NCBI RefSeq assembly: GCF_030816235.1
Contig: NZ_JAUSXT010000001.1
Location: 2,418,001-2,482,000 of the forward strand
Source: Microbacterium sp. W4I4
Lineage (GTDB): Bacteria; Actinomycetota; Actinomycetes; Actinomycetales; Microbacteriaceae
Reading direction: 5' to 3'
DNA length: 64,000 nt
Shown: in pieces, positions 41,661-50,480 of the stretch
How the letters are laid out: each line of letters opens with the position of its first letter
How positions within the stretch are numbered: the stretch's first letter is position 1
The notes under the pieces: generated by a model
What the model saw: only the letters and a program-made list of their open reading frames with translations
Told to the model about the DNA's origin: nothing
Database searches by the model: none
Translations under genes and position numbers: made by a program

Positions 41661-43289
41661 ATGAAGATCTCCAGGGGCCGTATCGGCCTTGCGATCGGGG
41701 CGCTCGGCGTCTCGGCACTCGTCCTCTCCGGATGCGCCACCAGCACCGGCGATACCGGCGGCGACACCGGTGATGCGAAGGGCGGCGACATCGTCGTCGG
41801 CACCACCGACAAGATCACCTCGCTCGACCCGGCCGGCTCCTACGACAACGGCTCGTTCGCAGTGATGAACCAGATCTACCCGTTCCTGACGAACAGCAAG
41901 TACGGCACCGCCGAGGTCACCCCCGACATCGCCGAATCGGCGGAGTTCACCTCGCCGACCGAGTACACGGTCAAGCTCAAGTCGGGCCTGAAGTTCGCCA
42001 ACGGCAACGACCTCACCTCGAGCGACGTGAAGTTCTCGTTCGACCGCATGGTGAAGATCGCCGACCCGAACGGCCCGTCCTCGCTGCTGGGCAACCTCGC
42101 CTCGGTCGCGGCTCCCGACGACACCACCGTCGTGTTCACGCTGAAGAACGGCAACGACCAGATCTGGCCGCTGATCCTCTCCAGCCCGGCCGGTCCGATC
42201 ATCGACGAGGACGTCTTCTCACCCGACGCCGTCACCTCCGACGACGACATCGTCAAGGGCGAGGCGTTCGCCGGTCAGTACACGATCGACTCGTACAAGC
42301 TCAACGAGCTGGTCTCCTACAAGCCGAACCCCGACTACAAGGGCGTGCTCGGCGCGGCCGAGAACACCGGCGTGCAGACCAAGTACTACGCCGACGCCTC
42401 CAACCTGAAGCTCGCGATCGGCAACGGCGACATCGACGTGGCCTTCCGCAGCCTGTCGGCCACCGACGTCGCCGACCTGGCGACGAACGACAAGGTGCAG
42501 GTCGTCGACGGCCCCGGTGGAGAGATCCGCTACATCGTCTTCAACATCAACACCATGCCGTTCGGGGCGACCACCGCCGAGGCCGACCCGGCGAAGTCGC
42601 TCGCCGTCCGCCAGGCGATGGCCGACCTGATCGACCGCGCCGCGGTGGCGAAGAACGTCTACAAGGACACCTACTCCCCGCTGTTCTCCTACGTGCCCGA
42701 GGGCATGCCCGGTGCGACCACGCCGCTGAAGGACATGTACGGCGACGGCAACGGCGGACCGGACGTCGACAAGGCGACCAAGGCGCTGGCGGATGCCGGT
42801 GTCACCACCCCCGTCACGCTGAACCTGCAGTACAACGGCGACCACTACGGCCCCTCGTCGGGTGACGAGTACGCCGCGTACAAGACGCAGCTCGAGAAGG
42901 GCGGCCTGTTCAAGGTCAACCTGCAGCAGACCGAGTGGGTGCAGTACTCCAAGGACCGCAGCTCCGACGTGTACCCCGAGTACCAGCTCGGCTGGTTCCC
43001 GGACTACTCGGATGCCGACAACTACCTGTCGCCGTTCTTCCTGAAGGAGAACTTCCTCGCGAACCACTACGACAACCCTGCCGTCAACGACGCCATCGTC
43101 AAGTCGCAGACCGAGACCGACTCGGCCAAGCGTCTGGAGCAGATCGGCCAGATCCAGGAGATGGTCGCCAAGGACCTCTCCACGCTGCCGATCCTGCAGG
43201 GCAAGCAGGTCGCGGTGGTCGGGAAGGATGTCACGGGCACCACGCTCGACGCCTCCTTCAAGTTCCGCTACGCACCGCTGAGCAAGTAA
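41661..43289 (+). CDS. Peptide-type ABC transporter substrate-binding lipoprotein (operon 1)
   Basis: 542-aa SBP of family 5 (oligopeptide/dipeptide/nickel cluster). Signal peptide and lipobox are MKISRGRIGLAIGALGVSAL then LVLSGCATST (Cys about 31). The core reads TSLDPAGSYDNGSFAVMNQI, FSFDRMVKIADPNGPSSLLG and LDASFKFRYAPLSK. Start at 41661 is placed at the signal peptide; an ATG at 41640 is also in frame. A perfect 15-bp stem-loop follows directly, so the SBP message is probably made in excess over the permeases. Substrate unknown. Confidence 0.92.
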   Translation: MKISRGRIGLAIGALGVSALVLSGCATSTGDTGGDTGDAKGGDIVVGTTDKITSLDPAGSYDNGSFAVMNQIYPFLTNSKYGTAEVTPDIAESAEFTSPTEYTVKLKSGLKFANGNDLTSSDVKFSFDRMVKIADPNGPSSLLGNLASVAAPDDTTVVFTLKNGNDQIWPLILSSPAGPIIDEDVFSPDAVTSDDDIVKGEAFAGQYTIDSYKLNELVSYKPNPDYKGVLGAAENTGVQTKYYADASNLKLAIGNGDIDVAFRSLSATDVADLATNDKVQVVDGPGGEIRYIVFNINTMPFGATTAEADPAKSLAVRQAMADLIDRAAVAKNVYKDTYSPLFSYVPEGMPGATTPLKDMYGDGNGGPDVDKATKALADAGVTTPVTLNLQYNGDHYGPSSGDEYAAYKTQLEKGGLFKVNLQQTEWVQYSKDRSSDVYPEYQLGWFPDYSDADNYLSPFFLKENFLANHYDNPAVNDAIVKSQTETDSAKRLEQIGQIQEMVAKDLSTLPILQGKQVAVVGKDVTGTTLDASFKFRYAPLSK

Positions 43290-43299
43290 CGCGTTCCAC

Positions 43300-43335
43300 A
43301 CCCGGGGGTGCTGCCTCACCGCAGCACCCCCGGGT
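43300..43335 (+). terminator. Stem-loop between SBP gene and permease genes (operon 1)
   Basis: ACCCGGGGGTGCTGC and GCAGCACCCCCGGGT pair perfectly over 15 bp with loop CTCACC, without a T tract. It is placed 10 bp after the SBP stop, so it more likely stabilises or partly terminates the SBP transcript than ends the operon. Confidence 0.75.
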
Positions 43336-43371
43336 CGTGCTCGCCCGAAGAACGCAAGAAGAGGTACCCGA

Positions 43372-44451
43372 ATGGCCGTCGACATCGGCGAGGCTCTCGT
43401 CCCCGTTCAACCCCGCAGTCGCTCCAAAGGCGGAGGACTCTGGCGCTACGTCCTTATCAGGCTTCTGCTGATCATCCCCACGGTCCTCATCCTGGTGAGC
43501 ACCGTCTTCTTCCTGATGCGGATCACCGGCGATCCCATCACCGCCGCTCTCGGCGGCCGGCTGCCCGCCGACCAGCTGCAGGAGCGCATCCATGCCGCAG
43601 GCTACGACCGGCCGCTCTGGCAGCAGTACGTGGAGTACCTCGGCGCCATCCTCCGCGGTGACTTCGGCACCACGATCACCGACCGCCGGCCCGTGGTCGA
43701 GATCATCCTGCAGTACGGCTCCGCGACCCTCGAACTCGCGATCTACGCGCTGCTCGTGGCGCTGATCATCAGCATCCCCCTGGGCCTCGTCGCCGCCTAC
43801 CGCCGCGACCGCTGGCACGACGCGGTGCTGCGCGTGATGGCGATCCTCGCCTACGCGACGCCGATCTTCTTCGCGGGCCTGCTGCTCAAACTGATCTTCG
43901 CGGTGTGGCTGGGATGGCTGCCGGTCTCAGGACGCGGCAACACCCGCACCGAGCTGCTGATGGCCGGACTCGACACACCGACCGGCATCTATCTGCTCGA
44001 TGCGATCCGCCTCGGCAACGGCCCGGCCATCGCCGACGTCCTCCAGCACGCGATCCTCCCCGCGATCGCGCTCGGCCTGCTCACCGCCGGTGTGTTCCTG
44101 CGACTGATCCGCACCAACGTGATCGGCACGCTCGGTCAGCAGTACGTCACTTCAGGCCGCTCCCGCGGCGTCAGCGAGTACCGCCTGGTCACCAAGCACG
44201 CCTACCGTCCGGCACTCATCCCGATCATCACGGTGATGGGCCTGCAGATCGCCCTGCTGCTGGCGGGCGCGGTGCTCACCGAGACCACCTTCGAATGGAA
44301 GGGCATCGGCTTCATGCTCGCCGAGTACCTGAAATCGCGTGACTTCGTGGCGGTGCAGGGCATCGTCGTGATGATCGCCGTGGTCGTCGCGGTGACGAAC
44401 TTCATCGTCGACATCATCGCGGCGTTCATCGACCCGAGGGTGAGGTACTGA
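43372..44451 (+). CDS. ABC transporter permease, DppB-like (operon 1)
   Basis: 359-aa inner permease of the peptide importer, six predicted helices. Typical segments are LILVSTVFFLMRITGDPITA, GLVAAYRRDRWHDAVLRVMA and the EAA loop in ARSRGVSEYRLVTKHAYRPA. C-terminus FIVDIIAAFIDPRVRY is standard for the family. One base separates its stop from the next ATG. Confidence 0.92.
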   Translation: MAVDIGEALVPVQPRSRSKGGGLWRYVLIRLLLIIPTVLILVSTVFFLMRITGDPITAALGGRLPADQLQERIHAAGYDRPLWQQYVEYLGAILRGDFGTTITDRRPVVEIILQYGSATLELAIYALLVALIISIPLGLVAAYRRDRWHDAVLRVMAILAYATPIFFAGLLLKLIFAVWLGWLPVSGRGNTRTELLMAGLDTPTGIYLLDAIRLGNGPAIADVLQHAILPAIALGLLTAGVFLRLIRTNVIGTLGQQYVTSGRSRGVSEYRLVTKHAYRPALIPIITVMGLQIALLLAGAVLTETTFEWKGIGFMLAEYLKSRDFVAVQGIVVMIAVVVAVTNFIVDIIAAFIDPRVRY

Positions 44452-44452
44452 C

Positions 44453-45490
44453 ATGTCCGCGATCCCCGACTCCTACGACCAGATGCCGACCCCGCAGACC
44501 GCGGTGCTCGCCGCGACGCCGCCGCGCAAGAAGCGCTGGACGGAGAAGCTCCCCGTCATCTCGCAGCTGCGCCAGAGCGTCGGCCTGCAGCGCGGGATGC
44601 TGGTGACCGGCCTGGTGATCACCGCGGTGTTCATCGTGGTCGCCGTCCTCTCCCCGCTGATCGCGCCGTACACCTGGGCGCAGCAGCAGACCGCCGACGG
44701 CGTCTCGTTCGGCACGCAGCAGGCGCCCAACAGCCTGAACCTGCTCGGCACCACCGTCTCGGGCTTCGACGTGCTCTCGCGCGTGCTCTGGGGCGCGCAG
44801 ACCGCACTGCTCGTGATCATCGCCGCCATCGTCTGCTCGATCTTCATCGGCATCGCGCTCGGCCTGGTCTCCGGCTACTTCGGCGGCTGGCTCGACCGCA
44901 TCCTCGTCGTGATCGCCGATGCCGTCTACGCGTTCCCCTCGCTGCTGCTCGCGATCGTCATGTCGATCGTCATCAGCCGCGGACAGTCCACGCTCTTCGG
45001 CGGGATCATGGCGACCGCGATCGCGATCACCGTGGTCTTCGTGCCGCAGTACTTCCGCGTGATCCGTGCGGAGGTCGTGCGTGTGCGCGCCGAGCCGTTC
45101 GTCGACTCGGCGAAGGTGATCGGCGTGCCGACCAGCCGCATCCTGCTGCGCCACGTGCTGCGCAACTCGACCCGCTCGCTGCCGGTGATCATCACGCTGA
45201 ACGCCTCCGAGGCGCTGCTGACCCTTGCGGGCCTCGGCTTCCTGGGCTTCGGCATCGAGGCGACCGCCGCCGCGGAGTGGGGCTACGACCTCAACCGCGC
45301 CGTGCAGGACGTGACCAGCGGCATCTGGTGGACGAGCGTGTTCCCCGGCGTCGCGATCGTGCTGGTCGTGCTGGGCGTCACCCTGGTCGGTGAGAGCCTG
45401 AACGACCTGAGCGACCCGCGACTGCGCACGCGCCGTCGCGCGGGGGCGAAGAAGAAGGCCACCACCGCGAGCGAAGGAGCACAGTCGTGA
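44453..45490 (+). CDS. ABC transporter permease, DppC-like (operon 1)
   Basis: 345-aa second permease. A long cytoplasmic N-terminus (about 1-60) and first helix (VTGLVITAVFIVVAVLSPLI) precede the DppC domain with GIALGLVSGYFGGWLDRIL and the EAA-type AKVIGVPTSRILLRHVLRNS. C-terminus DPRLRTRRRAGAKKK. Overlaps the ATPase gene by GTGA. Confidence 0.92.
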   Translation: MSAIPDSYDQMPTPQTAVLAATPPRKKRWTEKLPVISQLRQSVGLQRGMLVTGLVITAVFIVVAVLSPLIAPYTWAQQQTADGVSFGTQQAPNSLNLLGTTVSGFDVLSRVLWGAQTALLVIIAAIVCSIFIGIALGLVSGYFGGWLDRILVVIADAVYAFPSLLLAIVMSIVISRGQSTLFGGIMATAIAITVVFVPQYFRVIRAEVVRVRAEPFVDSAKVIGVPTSRILLRHVLRNSTRSLPVIITLNASEALLTLAGLGFLGFGIEATAAAEWGYDLNRAVQDVTSGIWWTSVFPGVAIVLVVLGVTLVGESLNDLSDPRLRTRRRAGAKKKATTASEGAQS

Positions 45491-47205
45491 CGAACGCACC
45501 GATGGAAGTGGCGGAGATCCGCGACCTGCGGGTCGTGTTCGCGACCGACGGCGAGCCCGTCGAGGCCGTCAAGGGGATCACGCTGTCCGCTCATGCGGGC
45601 GAGGTGCTCGCGATCGTCGGCGAGTCCGGCTCCGGCAAGACGGTCACCGCGAACACCCTGCTCGGGCTGCTGCCCGAGACGGCCACCACGTCCGGTGCGG
45701 TGATCGTGCGCGGGCGCTCGGGCGACGAGACCGACATCGTCCACGCCGGGCAGCACCGCTTGAGGGAGATGCGCGGGCGGGATGCCGCGATGGTGTTCCA
45801 GGAGCCGTCGACCGCGCTGAACCCGGTGTACACCGTGGGCTGGCAGATCGCCGAGGGTCTGCGAGCGCACACGAAGATCTCGAAGAAGGAAGCCAGGGCG
45901 CGCGCCATCGACATGCTGCATCGCGTCGGCATCCCCGAGCCCGAGCAGCGCGTCGACCACTTCCCTCACCAGTTCTCCGGCGGGCAGAAGCAGCGCATCG
46001 TGATCGCGATGGCGCTGGTGCTCGATGCCGGGCTGATCATCGCCGACGAGCCGACCACGGCTCTCGACGTCACGGTGCAGGCCGAGATCCTCGAGCTGCT
46101 GCGCACCTGTCGCGACGAGTTCGGTGCGACGATCGTGCTGATCACGCACAACATGGGTGTGGTGGCCGATCTCGCCGACCGCGTCGTCGTCATGTACCAG
46201 GGCGACATCGTCGAGGAGGCGCCCGTCGCCGAGCTGTTCGCGAACCCGCGCGAGGAGTACACCCGCAAGCTGCTGGCCGCCGTGCCGCACGTCGGGCAGG
46301 GCAAGTCGGCGACCGCGCCGGCGGCATCCGCCGTGGTCACTCCGCAGGATGAGCAGCACGTCGCCCCGCCGGTTCCCGAGGGCAGCCTGATCGTCGCGAC
46401 CCGGGCCGAGATCGGCTATCCCGGACGTTTCGGACGCAACCCCGTCATCGCCGTGAAGGGCATCGACTTCCACGTCGGTCCCGGCGAGGTCGTCGGTCTG
46501 GTCGGCGAGTCCGGTTCGGGCAAGACGACGATCGGGCGCGCGGTCGTGGGCCTGACCACGGTGCTCGGCGGCTCGCTGACCGTGCTCGGGCAGGAGATGC
46601 GCGGCGTCAAGAACCGCACGCTCGCCCCGCTGCGCCCGCAGATCGGGTTCGTCTTCCAGGACCCGGCGACGAGCTTCAACCCGCTGCTGACGATCGCCGA
46701 GTGCATCGCGGAGCCGCTGATCGTGCACGGTCGCGCGTCGAGCGTGCAGTCCGCGCGGACGCGCGTGAACGAGCTGCTGGATGCCGTGCGGCTGCCGGTC
46801 AACTTCGGCGACCGGTACCCGCACGAGCTCTCCGGCGGCCAGCGCCAGCGCGCCTCGCTGGCCCGCGCGCTCGCGCTGGACCCGAAGCTGCTGATCGCCG
46901 ACGAGCCGACCAGCGCCCTGGACGTGTCCGTGCAGGCGACGGTGCTGGAGCTGTTCGTGCAGCTGCAGGCCGAGCTGGGCTTCGCGTCGCTGTTCATCAG
47001 CCACGACCTGGCCGTGATCGACGCGGTGGCGGATCGGATCATCGTGCTGCAGCAGGGCCGCATCATGGAGCAGGGCACCACCGCCCAGGTGCTCGGCGAC
47101 CCCCGCGATCAGTACACCCGTGAGCTGCTGACAGCACTGCCGGTGCCCGATCCGGTGGCGCAGGCCGAGCGGCGCGCGCAGTGGCAGGCCGTGCGCCGGC
47201 ACTGA
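45487..47205 (+). CDS. Dual ATP-binding ABC protein (DppD-DppF fusion, operon 1)
   Basis: 572-aa protein with two nucleotide-binding domains that would power the operon 1 importer. First half: Walker A GESGSGKTVTAN, signature FSGGQKQR, Walker B LIIADEPTTALDV. Second half: GESGSGKTTIG, LSGGQRQRASL, LLIADEPTSALDV. Linker at about 280-310 (TAPAASAVVTPQDEQ). Usually these are two genes (as in operon 2); fusion is common in actinobacteria. GTG start. Confidence 0.93.
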   Translation: MTNAPMEVAEIRDLRVVFATDGEPVEAVKGITLSAHAGEVLAIVGESGSGKTVTANTLLGLLPETATTSGAVIVRGRSGDETDIVHAGQHRLREMRGRDAAMVFQEPSTALNPVYTVGWQIAEGLRAHTKISKKEARARAIDMLHRVGIPEPEQRVDHFPHQFSGGQKQRIVIAMALVLDAGLIIADEPTTALDVTVQAEILELLRTCRDEFGATIVLITHNMGVVADLADRVVVMYQGDIVEEAPVAELFANPREEYTRKLLAAVPHVGQGKSATAPAASAVVTPQDEQHVAPPVPEGSLIVATRAEIGYPGRFGRNPVIAVKGIDFHVGPGEVVGLVGESGSGKTTIGRAVVGLTTVLGGSLTVLGQEMRGVKNRTLAPLRPQIGFVFQDPATSFNPLLTIAECIAEPLIVHGRASSVQSARTRVNELLDAVRLPVNFGDRYPHELSGGQRQRASLARALALDPKLLIADEPTSALDVSVQATVLELFVQLQAELGFASLFISHDLAVIDAVADRIIVLQQGRIMEQGTTAQVLGDPRDQYTRELLTALPVPDPVAQAERRAQWQAVRRH

Positions 47206-47236
47206 GCTGATCAGTCCCCGCGTTCAGCCGATCGGC

Positions 47237-47629
47237 TCAGCGGAGCTCGGGGATGATGATCTCGATCTCGTTCTCGAGCAGTTCGAGATCCTTCCCGTTG
47301 AAGGTCATGAACGCGGCACCGAGGGCGTACGCGTGCCCTGCGAGTATGACGTCCTTGCTTCGTGCATGGGCCGGACGCGTCGGTGCGACGACCGCAGCCA
47401 TGCGTCCATAGCCCTCGGCCGCATCGCGATCGAACGGCAGCCAGGGGATACGAAGAAGGTCTTCGACATGCCCGAGCTCCTGCGTCCGTCGGCGCCGTGT
47501 GGTCAGGTCCGGTGCGTGTTCGATTCCGAAGCGGAGTTCGGCGAGCGAGAGGGCGCTGATCGCGAGCGAATCCTCCACTGACGCGAGCTCGTCGATGCGG
47601 ATCAGGGCGTTCGTGTCGAGGAGGATCAC
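47237..47629 (-). CDS. vapC: VapC-like PIN-domain toxin
   Basis: 130-aa ribonuclease toxin of the PIN family. Acidic active-site residues are Asp5 in MILLDTNAL, Glu in SLAELRFGIEHAP, Asp in SKDVILAGHA and the late Asp in FNGKDL. GTG start overlaps the antitoxin stop by 4 bases (GTGA), the usual antitoxin-first order. Toxicity is inferred from family. Confidence 0.88.
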   Translation of the reverse strand: MILLDTNALIRIDELASVEDSLAISALSLAELRFGIEHAPDLTTRRRRTQELGHVEDLLRIPWLPFDRDAAEGYGRMAAVVAPTRPAHARSKDVILAGHAYALGAAFMTFNGKDLELLENEIEIIIPELR

Positions 47630-48009
47630 TTGCCCTGCTCGTTCCGCAGTCGTTGCAGGTGCAGCTCGGCACGTTCCCAGGGGTCCATGAGCTCCTCATC
47701 GGACACCGTGTACGCCAGCCGTTCGGCCTCGATCTCCTGCGCCCAGTCCTGCGCAGCGCGCCGCTGGTCGGGGGTGCGCGGGTTCGCGGCGATCCGCGCC
47801 ACGACCTCGTGCATGGGTACGGATCGACGTGACGCGACGTCGCGCGCGAGCCCGGCTTCCAGCCCGCTGTCCTTCGGTCCATCGTCCGCAGCGAGCCGAC
47901 CGAGCGCTTCGCGGATCTCGGCCTCCATCGAGCGCCCGTTGCGCTTGGCGCGCTTCTTCAGCGCTTCGACGACTTCGTCGCTGAGATTGCGGATCGTCAC
48001 TGCAGCCAT
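47626..48009 (-). CDS. FitA/VapB-like ribbon-helix-helix antitoxin
   Basis: 127-aa antitoxin with N-terminal ribbon-helix-helix DNA-binding segment (MAAVTIRNLSDEVVEALKKR, AKRNGRSMEAEIREALG) like FitA. The C-terminal part (residues about 60-127) binds the toxin and is longer than most. GGGAGGTG precedes the ATG at 48009. A perfect 14-bp inverted repeat upstream (48022-48064) is the likely operator for autoregulation. Confidence 0.87.
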   Translation of the reverse strand: MAAVTIRNLSDEVVEALKKRAKRNGRSMEAEIREALGRLAADDGPKDSGLEAGLARDVASRRSVPMHEVVARIAANPRTPDQRRAAQDWAQEIEAERLAYTVSDEELMDPWERAELHLQRLRNEQGK

Positions 48010-48021
48010 GATGCACCTCCC

Positions 48022-48064
48022 GCTGGCATTGTGCTGGCACAGTCGACGCTAGCACAATGCCAGC
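48022..48064. promoter_or_regulatory. Operator-like inverted repeat of the first TA pair
   Basis: GCTGGCATTGTGCT (48022-48035) and AGCACAATGCCAGC (48051-48064) are perfect complements, separated by 15 bp, directly before the antitoxin gene on the minus strand. Confidence 0.8.
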
Positions 48065-48069
48065 ACGCA

Positions 48070-49305
48070 TCAGCGCAGGAAGAACATCCCGATCGCGCCG
48101 AACAGTTGCGGTACGAGCATGAAGCCGAGCACCACGATGAACGCGATGATCGTCACCCAGGAGACGCCCTTCTTCAGGCGCCGTCCCTGGAGGGCGACTC
48201 CCGGCGGGGGAGCGAGCATCCCGGCAGGGGGCGCGAACGGCAGCGATCCGGCAGGTGCGGAGGGGGTGCCGGGAACCGCTGCGAAACCCTGCGGGACGGA
48301 CGCCCCCGGAGGCAGCGGCGCACCCGCGGGCAGAGAGGGTGCAGGCGGAGCGGCAGGCGCCGTCTGAGCCTGAGCCTGCCGCAGCCGGTCGTCGCGCCAG
48401 CGCGCCCACTGGTCGAACTTCGTCATCAGCGCGCCGACCGCTCCGAACAGCCACGCCCAGGTCGCGGCATCCGTGGTCGAGGCGGGGCGCTGCATGTAGA
48501 GGAACATCCAGTCGTCGACGATCTCCACGTCGAGCTGCGCGGCGTGATCGATGAAGCGCGCCATGATGTCGGGCGTGAACAGGTACAGCGCGTCGGCCTC
48601 GTATCCCTGCGGGCAGTACAGCGTGAAGTACTTGTCGAAGTCGCCCTCGAGCGACAGGCGCTGGTCGCGGGAGAACGAGGCGGGCAGGTTGGTGCCCAGG
48701 GTGTTGTTGCCGAGCGCGTCGAGCACGATGTTCGGCAGGGGCACGTCGAGCTTGACGGCCACGTAGCCCCAGGTGTGCGTGGACTTGTTCTTGCCCGAGC
48801 CGGTCGTGTACCTGTAGTTGCCGAACTCCACGAATCGCGGCTGGTATCCCCTCAGCAGGGAGGACGACTGCCGCGACGACCCGCGCCCGAAGATCATGCC
48901 GGGCAGCTGCGGGTCGGCGATCTCGTGCTCGTAGACCATGCCGTTCGCGGTGGCGAAGTGGGCGAGCCGGTAGGCGGTCTCGCGGCTGCGCCGGTATGAG
49001 CGGATGCCGAGGGGGATGCCGATCGCGGCGAACCCGACGACGAGGAGCAGCGGCAGAGTGAATGCGAAGCCGACCCCACCGCTGTCGCGGAAGGCGAGTG
49101 AGCCGACCAGCAGGAACACCAGCGCTATGCCGGCGAACATCAGGCCGACGAAGACGAGCAGGACGATCGCGAGCACGTTCGCGCCGGAGGTCGGGTGCTT
49201 CGCCTTGAGCTGCCGCCAGAACTCGCTCACTGCACCGGAGCCGACCGGATCGGTGAGCGGCTTCGTATCGAAGGGGTACGCCTGCGCGGGTGCGGGGGTC
49301 GTCAT
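48070..49305 (-). CDS. Large hypothetical membrane protein
   Basis: 411-aa protein with two N-terminal helices (about 47-75 and 80-100), a middle soluble domain (about 120-270, with CPQGYEADALYLFTPDIMAR), a Pro/Ala-rich spacer (about 310-375), and a C-terminal membrane helix (VSWVTIIAFIVVLGFMLVPQ). No family recognised with confidence; it vaguely recalls DUF3137-type proteins. Both TA modules flank it, with the first antitoxin promoter only 6 bp beyond its stop. Confidence 0.72.
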   Translation of the reverse strand: MTTPAPAQAYPFDTKPLTDPVGSGAVSEFWRQLKAKHPTSGANVLAIVLLVFVGLMFAGIALVFLLVGSLAFRDSGGVGFAFTLPLLLVVGFAAIGIPLGIRSYRRSRETAYRLAHFATANGMVYEHEIADPQLPGMIFGRGSSRQSSSLLRGYQPRFVEFGNYRYTTGSGKNKSTHTWGYVAVKLDVPLPNIVLDALGNNTLGTNLPASFSRDQRLSLEGDFDKYFTLYCPQGYEADALYLFTPDIMARFIDHAAQLDVEIVDDWMFLYMQRPASTTDAATWAWLFGAVGALMTKFDQWARWRDDRLRQAQAQTAPAAPPAPSLPAGAPLPPGASVPQGFAAVPGTPSAPAGSLPFAPPAGMLAPPPGVALQGRRLKKGVSWVTIIAFIVVLGFMLVPQLFGAIGMFFLR

Positions 49306-49374
49306 CGGTTCACCTCATCCATCCGTAAACGGTACCTGGTGCGGCCACCGGTTCTGGCGGGGTGCGTTTAGCGG

Positions 49375-49404
49375 GTATATCCTGATGATGACGAATGGAT
49401 ATAC
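49375..49404. promoter_or_regulatory. Operator-like inverted repeat of the second TA pair
   Basis: GTATATCC (49375-49382) and GGATATAC (49397-49404) are perfect complements 14 bp apart, ending 10 bp before the antitoxin ATG. Its Shine-Dalgarno GGAGGAAACG begins inside the last base of the arm. Confidence 0.78.
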
Positions 49405-49414
49405 GGAGGAAACG

Positions 49415-49621
49415 ATGACGAAGACCCTCATAGACATCGACGACGCTCTGCTGGCTCGCGCGATGGAGCTGACCGGGGCCGCCACGAAGAAGGCCGCTGT
49501 CAACGATGCGCTGGCACAGGTGGTGCGTCGCATCGAGGCGCTGGGCTACATCGACATGATCAGCGGAGGAGTCGCGGTCGATCTCGATGATTCGAGCGTG
49601 ATCGACGCCGCGCAGCGATGA
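49415..49621 (+). CDS. vapB: VapB-like antitoxin (DUF2191 type)
   Basis: 68-aa protein MTKTLIDIDDALLARAMEL, then TGAATKKAAVNDALAQVVRR, the DUF2191/VapB family. GGAGGAAACG precedes the ATG. Stop overlaps the toxin ATG (ATGA). Distinct in sequence and class from the first antitoxin 1.4 kb away. Confidence 0.9.
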   Translation: MTKTLIDIDDALLARAMELTGAATKKAAVNDALAQVVRRIEALGYIDMISGGVAVDLDDSSVIDAAQR

Positions 49622-50058
49622 GGCAGATCTTTCTCGTCGACAACTCGGCACTGCAGCGGCTGCACCGCTCCGACGAGGTCGCGTCGGCTCTGACCGAACT
49701 TCTGTCGATCGGCGAGTTGGGTGGATGCCTTCCGCAGCTGTTGGAGGAGGGGTACTCCGCACGGTCGGCTGCGGAGCACCACCTCATCCGATCTGCGAAC
49801 GCGCGCGCCAGGATCTTCCTCCCTCCGGATGCCGAGGTCGCGGCGCTCGCGCTCGACCTTCAGAGCAGGCTGTTCGCCGCCGGCATCGGGAGGGCTGTCG
49901 GTGTGAGCGATCTGCAGATCGCCGCAACGGCCATCGGCCACACCACCGACGCGCAACGTGTGACGGTGGTGCACTATGACGCCGACTTCGAGCACGTGGC
50001 GCGCGTCGCACCCGAATTCCGTCACCGGTGGATCGTACCTCGCGGGTCCGTGGCCTGA
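49618..50058 (+). CDS. vapC: VapC-like PIN-domain toxin (second pair)
   Basis: 146-aa PIN protein. Asp8 in IFLVDNSALQRL, the acidic Asp in GVSDLQIAATAI and VVHYDADFEHVAR fit a VapC active site. Partner of the preceding VapB. Length slightly long for VapC. Activity inferred. Confidence 0.88.
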   Translation: MRQIFLVDNSALQRLHRSDEVASALTELLSIGELGGCLPQLLEEGYSARSAAEHHLIRSANARARIFLPPDAEVAALALDLQSRLFAAGIGRAVGVSDLQIAATAIGHTTDAQRVTVVHYDADFEHVARVAPEFRHRWIVPRGSVA

Positions 50059-50094
50059 GCGCGTGCCCGCCGTCCTCCCTGGCATGATCGATGG

Positions 50095-50454
50095 GTGACT
50101 GAGACTCAGACCCTGCCCTCGCTGGACGGACGCACCTTCGCGATGGTGTCCTCGACCACCTCGGCGGTGAACGCCGATGCGCCGAGTGTGTTCCGCTACT
50201 TCGAGCGGGACGGCGTGATCTGGGGCGACTACACGGGTGACACGGTGACCTTCGGCCGCGTCGTCGGCACCCGCTCCGGCGACAGCATCCACGTCTCTTT
50301 CGTGCACGTCCTGGCCGCGACCGGAGAGGTCGTGACCGGTGAGGGCGACAGCGACATCGAGCAGGGCGAGGACGGGATGCTGCGTCTGGTCGAGCACTAC
50401 GAGATGCACGGCGCGCCGCAGCTCAGCATCTGCGTGGAGTCCGCCACGGCCTGA
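50095..50454 (+). CDS. Small hypothetical protein (119 aa), beta-rich
   Basis: MTETQTLPSLDGRTFAMVSS start with alternating short beta strands (VIWGDYTGDTVTFGRVVGTR; DSIHVSFVHVL). Relatives are often annotated as N-acetylglutamate synthase-like, without support. GTG start, CATGAT hexamer 6 nt upstream suggests leaderless but weakly. Function unknown. Confidence 0.68.
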   Translation: MTETQTLPSLDGRTFAMVSSTTSAVNADAPSVFRYFERDGVIWGDYTGDTVTFGRVVGTRSGDSIHVSFVHVLAATGEVVTGEGDSDIEQGEDGMLRLVEHYEMHGAPQLSICVESATA

Positions 50455-50480
50455 CCTCCGGCATCCGCTTCTCAGGCCGC

